From NCBI RefSeq assembly GCF_014207935.1, contig NZ_JACHLL010000002.1, positions 1-64,000 on the forward strand: a DNA stretch of 64,000 nt. The letters run 5' to 3'. A model generated the notes under the pieces. That model did not search any database and was not told the DNA's origin. It saw only the letters and a program-made list of their open reading frames with translations. The position numbers and the translations under genes were made by a program. The DNA is from Pseudomonas fluvialis (lineage in GTDB: Bacteria; Pseudomonadota; Gammaproteobacteria; Pseudomonadales; Pseudomonadaceae). How positions within the stretch are numbered: the first letter of the stretch is position 1; every line of letters starts with the position of its first letter. Below are positions 58,136 to 64,000 of this stretch, in pieces.

Positions 58136-58851
58136 CGGTCATCTACGGACACCGCGGCGCCAAAGGCGAAGCTCCGGAAAACACCCTGGCGAGCTTTCAG
58201 CGCTGCCTGGAACACGGCGTCACCCGCTGCGAGCTGGACCTGCACCTGTCGCGCGACGGTGAACTGATGGTCATCCACGACGCCACCCTCAAGCGCACCA
58301 CCGGCCATCGCGGCAAGGTCAGCCAGCACAGCGCCGAAGAGCTGATGCAGCATGATGCCCGCCTGGGTTGCCCGCCCTGGCTGCAGCCCTGCCCTATTCC
58401 GCGCCTGGAAGAACTGTTCCAGCGTTGCCCGTTCGAACACTGGCAGCTGGAAGTGAAAAGCGCTTCGCGGGTGCGCGCCGCCCGCACGGTGCAGGCCATC
58501 GAGGCCCTGGCCAGCCGCTACAACCTGCTGGACAAGGTCACCGTCACCTCTAGCTCGCGCGAGGTACTGCGTGCCCTCAACCGCCTGACACCCAACCTCA
58601 AGCGCGGCCTGGTCGCCGAATACGCCTGGCTCGACCCGATCAAGGTCGCCCGCCATCACGGTTGCCACCTGCTGGCGCTGAACTGGACGCTATGCACCCC
58701 GGAGCGCCTGCTCAAGGCGCAGAAGGCAGGGCTGCACGTGTCGGTCTGGACGGTGAACGAGCCTGCCCTGATGCGGCGCCTGGCCGACTTTGGCGCCGAC
58801 AGCATCATCACCGATTTTCCCGGCCTGGCGACTGTCACCCTCAAGTCCTGA
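58132..58851 (+). CDS. Glycerophosphodiester phosphodiesterase
   Basis: 239 residues, cytoplasmic GDPD of the UgpQ type without a signal peptide. It hydrolyses glycerophosphodiesters to glycerol-3-phosphate and an alcohol. YGHRGAKGEAPENTLASFQ is the HRG-xxxxx-PENT motif; CELDLHLSRDGELMVIHDATLKRTT holds the metal-binding Glu, Asp and His; the C-terminus has SVWTVNEPALMRRLADFGADSIITDFP. Third gene of the PilZ operon. Confidence 0.94.
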   Translation: MTVIYGHRGAKGEAPENTLASFQRCLEHGVTRCELDLHLSRDGELMVIHDATLKRTTGHRGKVSQHSAEELMQHDARLGCPPWLQPCPIPRLEELFQRCPFEHWQLEVKSASRVRAARTVQAIEALASRYNLLDKVTVTSSSREVLRALNRLTPNLKRGLVAEYAWLDPIKVARHHGCHLLALNWTLCTPERLLKAQKAGLHVSVWTVNEPALMRRLADFGADSIITDFPGLATVTLKS

Positions 58852-58859
58852 GGCCGCAC

Positions 58860-58908
58860 AACAGGCAATAAAAAACCGGCCCTGATGGCCGGTTTTTTAT
58901 TGCCTGTT
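58860..58908. terminator. Very long perfect bidirectional terminator
   Basis: Two 22-base arms, exact reverse complements, flank the five-base loop CTGAT. The inner part is AAAAAACCGGCC / GGCCGGTTTTTT and the outer part is AACAGGCAAT / ATTGCCTGTT. It terminates the phosphodiesterase operon and serves the convergent sthA transcript. Confidence 0.88.
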
Positions 58909-58993
58909 CAGAAGCTCTCGCGGTTGGGCCAGTGCCAGCACTGGCCGTCGCTCAAGCACGCTCCCCCCGCTTCAGGCCAGCGGTCGGAGCCGC

Positions 58994-60388
58994 TCAAAAA
59001 AGCCGGTTGAGGCCGTCAAAAGCAGCCACACGATAGGCCTCGGCCATGGTCGGGTAGTTGAAGGTGGTATTGACAAAGTACTTGAGGCTGTTGGCCTCAC
59101 CCTTCTGGTTCATCACCGCCTGGCCGATGTGGACGATCTCCGAAGCCTGGTAGCCGAAGCAGTGCACGCCGAGGATTTCCAGGGTGTCGCGATGGAACAG
59201 TATCTTCAGCATGCCCACCGGCTCGTTGGAAATCTGTGCTCGCGCCATGCCCTTGAAGAAGGCCTTGCCGACTTCGTAGGGAATCTTCGCCTGGGTCAGC
59301 TCCTGCTCGTTCTTGCCGATCGAGCTGATCTCCGGAATGGTGTAGATGCCGGTCGGCACGTCGTCGACAAAACGCGAGCTGTCGTTTTCCGCCATGCTGC
59401 CCGAGGCCGAACGGCCCTGGTCGTAGGCGGCACTGGCCAGGCTCGGCCAGCCGATCACATCGCCAGCGGCATAGATATTCGGCACCGAGGTGCGGTAGCG
59501 CTGATCGACATCGACCTGACCGCGGCTGTTGACCTTGATGCCGACGTTTTCCAGAGCCAGCTTGTCGGTGTTGCCGGTACGGCCGTTACACCACAGCAGG
59601 GCATCGGCCTTGATCTTCTTGCCGGACTTGAGGTGCAGGACTACGCCGTGCTCGAGGCCTTCGACGCGCTCGTACTCCTCGTTGTGGCGGATCAGCACGT
59701 TGTTGTTGCTCAGGTGATAGCTCAATGCATCGGAAATCTCGTCGTCGAGGAAGCTGAGCAACTGGTCACGGGTGTCGATCAGGTCGACCAGCACGCCAAG
59801 GCCGCTGAAGATCGAGGCGTATTCGCAACCGATCACGCCGGCGCCGTAGATGATCAGGCGGCGCGGGGTGTGGGTCAGGCTGAGGATGGTGTCGCTGTCA
59901 TAGACGCGCGGGTGGCTGAAGTCGATATCCAGCGGACGGTAAGGACGCGAGCCGGTGGCGATGACGAACTGATCAGCGATCAGACGCTCGACCGTGCCAC
60001 CCGGTGTCACCACCTCGACAGTGCGCTCATCGAGGAAGCTGGCAGTGCCGCAGAACATGTCGATACGGTTGCGCGAGTAGTACACGGTGTGGGCGGCGAC
60101 CTGCTTGGAGATCACGTTCTCGGCGCTTTTCAGCACGTCCGGGAAGGAGAACCAGCGTGGCTCGCCGATCTGGCGGAACAGCGGATTGGTGTTGTACTGC
60201 ATGATCTGCCGCACCGAATGACGCAGTGCCTTGGACGGGATGGTGCCCAGGTGCATGCAGTTGCCGCCGACCACCTTGCGCTTGTCGACCACCGCCACAC
60301 GCTTGCCCTGGCGCACGGCATTCATCGCCGCACCCTCGCCCGCCGGGCCCGTGCCCAGAATCACCACGTCATAGTTGTAAACCGTCAT
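58994..60388 (-). CDS. sthA: Soluble pyridine nucleotide transhydrogenase
   Basis: 464 residues, the size of Sth in P. aeruginosa and P. fluorescens. FAD enzyme that moves hydride between NADPH and NAD+. [30 protein letters not shown] is the FAD motif; [18 protein letters not shown] replaces the redox-active disulfide of the lipoamide dehydrogenase relatives with a single Cys (CMHLGT), which is diagnostic for Sth. [19 protein letters not shown] binds NAD. ATG 60388 with AAGGAG five bases upstream. Confidence 0.96.
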   Translation of the reverse strand: MTVYNYDVVILGTGPAGEGAAMNAVRQGKRVAVVDKRKVVGGNCMHLGTIPSKALRHSVRQIMQYNTNPLFRQIGEPRWFSFPDVLKSAENVISKQVAAHTVYYSRNRIDMFCGTASFLDERTVEVVTPGGTVERLIADQFVIATGSRPYRPLDIDFSHPRVYDSDTILSLTHTPRRLIIYGAGVIGCEYASIFSGLGVLVDLIDTRDQLLSFLDDEISDALSYHLSNNNVLIRHNEEYERVEGLEHGVVLHLKSGKKIKADALLWCNGRTGNTDKLALENVGIKVNSRGQVDVDQRYRTSVPNIYAAGDVIGWPSLASAAYDQGRSASGSMAENDSSRFVDDVPTGIYTIPEISSIGKNEQELTQAKIPYEVGKAFFKGMARAQISNEPVGMLKILFHRDTLEILGVHCFGYQASEIVHIGQAVMNQKGEANSLKYFVNTTFNYPTMAEAYRVAAFDGLNRLF

Positions 60389-60486
60389 ATTCACTCCTTG
60401 CACTGCATCAAGGCGCCCTGCCGGCACCTCTGCCACGCGGCTCATATCAAAGACATAAGCCTAGCTAGCTGAATTCGGCCTGCACA

Positions 60487-60714
60487 TTAGCGCTTGGTCG
60501 CGTCGTAGGCGAGATTTGTCTTCACTACATCCTTGTCGCGATTCACTTCCTCGCACTTCTGCCGGTTGCCGCCGCAGATCGAGCACTCCTTCTCGATGCC
60601 CAGCGCGGCAATACCCCCACAGGAGCCGGCAATCGGCTTTCGGCCAAACATCACACCGACGGCCATCGCCAGAACCACCAGCAGCATGGTGAGAAAAACG
60701 ATTAACCAGGTCAT
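60487..60714 (-). CDS. nqrM: Na+-NQR maturation protein NqrM
   Basis: 75 residues. One N-terminal membrane helix (about 2-22) and four cysteines, GSCGGIAALGIEKECSICGG and KCEE. NqrM delivers iron for the cluster between NqrD and NqrE. Its ATG overlaps the apbE stop by four bases. The last gene of the nqr operon. Confidence 0.95.
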   Translation of the reverse strand: MTWLIVFLTMLLVVLAMAVGVMFGRKPIAGSCGGIAALGIEKECSICGGNRQKCEEVNRDKDVVKTNLAYDATKR

Positions 60715-61856
60715 GGCTGATCTCCATCGAACTGCCGGGCGAATGCCGGGCTACTGTGGGTGACGAAACCATCGCCCTCGCGCGTCACGAAAAAAGCGGC
60801 AATCTGCTCGCGCTCGGCATAGGCCATGCCGCGCTCCGGCCCCAGCACCATCAGCAGGGTCGAAAGCCCGTCGGCACGCAGAGCCTGCGGATCGATAACC
60901 GTGACCGAGGCCAGGCGATGACTGATGGGCCTGCCGGTCTGTGGATCCAGAGTATGCGAGTAGCGCCGGCCGTCCTGCTCGAAGTAATTGCGGTAGTCAC
61001 CGGAGGTCGACACGCCCAGGCCGTCCAGGGCGATAACCTTCTGTGCCACCTGCTGGTCATCGCGCGGCGCCTCGATGGCGATGCGCCAGGGCGTGCCGTC
61101 TGGCTTGTGGCCTGCGGCCTTGATCTCGCCGGTGATATCCAGCAGGTAACTGTGCACACCCTGCTCGACCAGTCGTGCGGCAATACGGTCTACCGTGTAG
61201 CCGGCAGCAATGCTGTTGAGGTCGAGCTGCACGGCGGCGTCCTTGCACAGCTGGTCGCCGTCGATACGCAGGTGATGGTGACCGGTACGCTGACGCACTT
61301 CGGCGATCTCCTCCGCCGTCGGTACGCGCTCGCCGCGCGAATGCGGGCCGAATCCCCAGAGATCGAGCAGCGGTTCCAGGGTCAGGTCGAAGGCGCCATC
61401 ACTGCCTACTGACAATTGCTCGCCGAAACGCACCAGCTCCAGCACGGGGGCCGGCATCGCGCGGCAGCTGCCGGCCGGCAGGCGGTTGAACTCGGATAGG
61501 TCGGAATCGGCGCGCCAGGTGGACATCTGCTGGTCCACCTCGGCCAGCAGAGCCTCGACATCAGCCTTGATCGCGGCGGGCTCAGGCGTGGTCTCGCCCG
61601 GCACATATTTGAGCGAGTAGTGGCTGCCCATTGTCGGGCCGCCGAACTCCTCGATCTTCTCGCCGCAACCGGCCAGCAGGGCGCTGGCCAGCAGCAGGCA
61701 TAACGCGGGACAAACTTGGCTTGAGTGGCGTAGCGAGCGCAGCGTATTGGGTCGCAGCCAGCGCGCAGGAACCGCAGTGTACGAACAGCGGATTCCGAGC
61801 ACTGCCTGTGGCACAAGACGCAAGCGCAGTAGCCAATCAGGCCGAGTTTTAGCCAC
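60711..61856 (-). CDS. apbE: FAD:protein FMN transferase (ApbE)
   Basis: Up to 381 residues. It attaches FMN to threonines of NqrB and NqrC. The lipoprotein lipobox LLAGC sits at about residue 64; then [17 protein letters not shown] (family start), the FAD-binding region with [24 protein letters not shown] and the metal site [30 protein letters not shown]. The start is odd: no ATG, GTG or TTG lies close to the hydrophobic signal segment, and the frame begins with a GTG at 61856 that overlaps the nqrF stop by eight bases, adding about 45 basic residues before the signal. Confidence 0.9.
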   Translation of the reverse strand: MAKTRPDWLLRLRLVPQAVLGIRCSYTAVPARWLRPNTLRSLRHSSQVCPALCLLLASALLAGCGEKIEEFGGPTMGSHYSLKYVPGETTPEPAAIKADVEALLAEVDQQMSTWRADSDLSEFNRLPAGSCRAMPAPVLELVRFGEQLSVGSDGAFDLTLEPLLDLWGFGPHSRGERVPTAEEIAEVRQRTGHHHLRIDGDQLCKDAAVQLDLNSIAAGYTVDRIAARLVEQGVHSYLLDITGEIKAAGHKPDGTPWRIAIEAPRDDQQVAQKVIALDGLGVSTSGDYRNYFEQDGRRYSHTLDPQTGRPISHRLASVTVIDPQALRADGLSTLLMVLGPERGMAYAEREQIAAFFVTREGDGFVTHSSPAFARQFDGDQP

Positions 61857-63075
61857 CGAAGTCGTCCAGCAGTATGTTCTCGCGCTCGACGCCCAAGTCC
61901 AGCAGCATCTTGATCACCGCGGCGTTCATCATGGGCGGACCGCACATGTAGAACTCGCAATCCTCGGGAGCCGGATGGTCCTTGAGATACTGCTCGAACA
62001 GCACGTTATGGATAAAGCCTTTCAATCCCTGCCAATTGTCTTCCGGCTGTGGATCGGACAGCGCCAGGTGCCACTCGAAGTTGGGGTTCTCCGCAGCGAG
62101 CTGGTCGTACTCCTCGACGTAGAAGGCTTCACGCAGCGAGCGAGCGCCGTACCAGAAGCTGATCTTGCGCTTGGACTTGAGGCGCTTGAGCTGGTCGAAG
62201 ATGTGCGAGCGCATCGGCGCCATGCCGGCACCACCACCGATGAAGATCATCTCAGCGTCGGTGTCCTTGGCGAAGAACTCGCCGAACGGCCCGTACACGG
62301 TGACCTTGTCGCCCGGCTTCAAGTTGAACACCCAGGACGACATCTGGCCCGGCGGCAGATGGTCCTTGCCCGGTGGCGGCGAGGCGATGCGGATATTGAA
62401 TTTGACGATGCCCTTCTCGTCCGGGTAGTTGGCCATGGAGTAGGCGCGGATCACCGGCTCGTCGACCTTGGACACATACTTCCACTGGTTGAACTTGTCC
62501 CAGTCACCCCGGTACTCGGGCTGGATGTCGAAGTCCTTGTAGTTGACCACGTGCGGCGGGCATTCCAGCTGCACATAGCCGCCGGCGCGGAAGTCCACGC
62601 TCTCGCCTTCTGGCAGGCGCAGGGTCAGCTCCTTGATGAAGGTAGCGACGTTGGGGTTGGACTCCACCGTGCATTCCCACTTCTTCACGCCGAACACCGA
62701 CTCCTCCACCTCGATGTGCATGTCCTGCTTGACCGGAGTCTGGCAGGACAGGCGCCAGCCCGCCTTGGCCTCGCGCTTGGTGAAGTGCGACTCCTCGGTC
62801 GGCAGCATCTCGCCGCCGCCGCTTTCGACGATGCACTTGCACTGCGCGCAGGTGCCGCCGCCACCACAGGCCGAGGACAGGAACACGTTGTTCGCCGCCA
62901 GGGTCTGCAGCAGCTTGCCGCCGGCCTGCACAGTGAGAGTACGCTCACCGTTGATAACGATGCTCACGTCGCCGCTGGACACCAGTTTGGCGCGAGCCAG
63001 CAGGATCAGCAGGACCAGCGCCAGGACGATGCCGGCAAACATGCCCACCGCCAGAAAAAACTCGAAACTCAGCAT
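61849..63075 (-). CDS. nqrF: Na+-NQR subunit F
   Basis: 408 residues. It takes electrons from NADH. One N-terminal helix (about 5-27), a [2Fe-2S] ferredoxin domain with [24 protein letters not shown] and a fourth Cys in [15 protein letters not shown]-binding [11 protein letters not shown], and NADH-binding [17 protein letters not shown] with the C-terminal [19 protein letters not shown] 63075 was chosen (AAGGAG five bases upstream) over the GTG two codons earlier. Confidence 0.97.
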   Translation of the reverse strand: MLSFEFFLAVGMFAGIVLALVLLILLARAKLVSSGDVSIVINGERTLTVQAGGKLLQTLAANNVFLSSACGGGGTCAQCKCIVESGGGEMLPTEESHFTKREAKAGWRLSCQTPVKQDMHIEVEESVFGVKKWECTVESNPNVATFIKELTLRLPEGESVDFRAGGYVQLECPPHVVNYKDFDIQPEYRGDWDKFNQWKYVSKVDEPVIRAYSMANYPDEKGIVKFNIRIASPPPGKDHLPPGQMSSWVFNLKPGDKVTVYGPFGEFFAKDTDAEMIFIGGGAGMAPMRSHIFDQLKRLKSKRKISFWYGARSLREAFYVEEYDQLAAENPNFEWHLALSDPQPEDNWQGLKGFIHNVLFEQYLKDHPAPEDCEFYMCGPPMMNAAVIKMLLDLGVERENILLDDFGG

Positions 63076-63084
63076 GGCCACTCC

Positions 63085-63693
63085 TTACAACTGGATGCCG
63101 GAGAAGGACATGAAGCCCAACGACATGAGGCCGATGGTGATGAAGGTGATGCCCAGCCCCTGCAAGCCCTCCGGCACATCGCTGTACTTGAGTTTCTCGC
63201 GAATGCCGGCCAGCAGGGCGATGGCCAGCGCCCAGGAAATCCCCGAACCAAAGCCGTAAACCACGCTCTCGCCGAGGTTGTAGTCGCGCTCGACCATGAA
63301 CAGCGAGCCGGCCATGATCACGCAGTTCACCGTAATCAGCGGCAGGAACACACCGAGGGCGTTGTACAGCGCCGGCATGTACTTATCGAGCAGCATCTCG
63401 AGGATCTGCACGATGGCCGCGATCACGCCGATGTAGCTGAGCAGGCCGAGGAACGACAGGTCGACTTCCGGCAAGCCGGCCCAGGCCAGCGCGCCTTCCT
63501 TGAGCAGCCAGGTATACAGCAGGTTGTTGGCCGGCACGGTGATGGCCTGTACCACCACCACGGCAATGCCGAGACCGATGGCCGTCTCGACCTTCTTGGA
63601 AATGGCAATGAAGCTGCACATGCCGAGGAAGAAGGCCAAGGCCATGTTCTCGATGAACACGGACTTCACGAACAGACTGAGGTAGTGCTCCAT
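63085..63693 (-). CDS. nqrE: Na+-NQR subunit E
   Basis: 202 residues with six membrane helices. Paired with NqrD it holds an iron centre; [12 protein letters not shown] has one of the cysteine ligands, and the second is in [18 protein letters not shown] 63693 shares a base with the nqrD stop. Length equals the family norm. Confidence 0.97.
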   Translation of the reverse strand: MEHYLSLFVKSVFIENMALAFFLGMCSFIAISKKVETAIGLGIAVVVVQAITVPANNLLYTWLLKEGALAWAGLPEVDLSFLGLLSYIGVIAAIVQILEMLLDKYMPALYNALGVFLPLITVNCVIMAGSLFMVERDYNLGESVVYGFGSGISWALAIALLAGIREKLKYSDVPEGLQGLGITFITIGLMSLGFMSFSGIQL

Positions 63694-64000
63694 CAGCAGG
63701 CCTCCTTGTCCGAAACCTGCGGCGCCAGGCGGAACGCCGGTGCCTCCTTCTGCTCCGGCTTCCAGCTGCGCAGCGCCCAGATGATCAGGCCGATCAGGAA
63801 GAACGCCGAAGGCGGCAGCAACAGCAGACCATTGGGCTGATACCAACCGCCATCATTGACGGTCGGCAGGATGCTGTAGCCCAGCAACTTTCCCGAACCG
63901 AACAGTTCCCGCACCACACCCAGCACGACCAGCATGGCGCTGTAGCCCAGGCCGTTGCCGATGCCGTCGCAGAACGCCAGCAGTGGCGGGTTCTGCATGG
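63693..64000 (-). CDS. nqrD: Na+-NQR subunit D (5' end outside window)
   Basis: The C-terminal part of about 102 residues is inside the window. It has [41 protein letters not shown], in which the Cys belongs to the iron centre shared with NqrE, then [29 protein letters not shown]. The frame continues to the last base of the window. nqrABC presumably lie beyond. Confidence 0.96.
   Translation of the reverse strand, partial: MQNPPLLAFCDGIGNGLGYSAMLVVLGVVRELFGSGKLLGYSILPTVNDGGWYQPNGLLLLPPSAFFLIGLIIWALRSWKPEQKEAPAFRLAPQVSDKEAC

Noticed and set aside
61631..61852. Small gene between nqrF and apbE on the plus strand
   Set aside because: No ribosome site or family match; it lies opposite the ApbE leader and is explained as a shadow of that stretch.

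Overview
The window is a piece of a Pseudomonas chromosome in the broad sense of the genus. It is GC-rich and coding-dense, and almost every gene is a housekeeping or conserved accessory gene whose closest recognisable relatives are pseudomonad. From memory, two blocks match gene orders known from P. aeruginosa PAO1. Positions about 6.8-18.2 kb correspond to the PA2817-PA2832 neighbourhood (tRNA-Glu/Gly, sagS, ospR, glutathione peroxidase, msrB, alaA-like, htpX, tpm). Positions about 19.2-64 kb correspond to PA2951-PA2996 (etf genes, rgsA, tatD-pilZ-holB-tmk-mltG-pabC-fabF-acpP-fabG-fabD-plsX-rpmF-yceD, maf, rluC, rne, murB, kdsB, lpxK, comEC, lolCDE, sth, nqr). In PAO1 these blocks are apart, so their contact here marks a rearrangement relative to that strain. 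No ribosomal operon, phage, CRISPR array or defence island is visible. The only sign of a mobile element is a probable transposase start at the extreme left edge.

Layout. 0-6 kb: an RND efflux pair (adaptor, then permease) and a two-gene ABC-2 exporter, all on the minus strand. 6-10 kb: transglutaminase-like protein, a small conserved protein, tRNA-Glu and tRNA-Gly, a membrane-anchored coiled-coil protein, a glutathione S-transferase and a DUF815 ATPase. 10-18 kb: the SagS hybrid kinase, then a redox-defence group (OspR repressor, glutathione peroxidase, MsrB), an alanine aminotransferase, an SDR, HtpX and Tpm. 18-26 kb: a DODA-type dioxygenase, etfBA divergent from ETF-ubiquinone oxidoreductase, DUF1285 and DUF4823 proteins, a radical SAM protein, a TetR regulator and the sRNA RgsA. 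26-36 kb: one long minus-strand run that joins envelope, replication and type II fatty-acid synthesis genes. 36-43 kb: maf, an S49 protease, a HAD phosphatase, rluC and the divergent rne with a very long leader. 43-54 kb: an accessory YqaA/P-type ATPase pair, then murB, a tyrosine phosphatase, kdsB, a Trm112-like protein, lpxK, exbD, exbB and comEC. 54-64 kb: a DUF2062 gene broken by a frameshift, lolCDE, a PilZ/small secreted protein/phosphodiesterase operon, sthA, and the 3' half of the Na+-NQR operon with its maturation genes apbE and nqrM.

How the genes work together. The fatty-acid block supplies acyl-ACP to PlsX, and to lipid A through LpxK and KdsB. LolCDE moves lipoproteins, MurB and MltG act on peptidoglycan, and the ETF and Nqr genes feed electrons to quinone. 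Control signals can be read directly: a 24-bp perfect palindrome in front of the peroxidase-ospR pair, a PsrA-type box touching the ETF-QO promoter, a heat-shock-like promoter before htpX, an almost leaderless promoter at yceD, and a sigma70 promoter about 500 nt upstream of rne.

I did not find a convincing new multi-gene system. The best leads are the frameshift in the DUF2062 gene, the unusual N-terminus of ApbE (possible insertion of a repeat), the structured gap between the tetR-type and radical SAM genes, the long rne leader, and the YqaA/P-type ATPase insertion.
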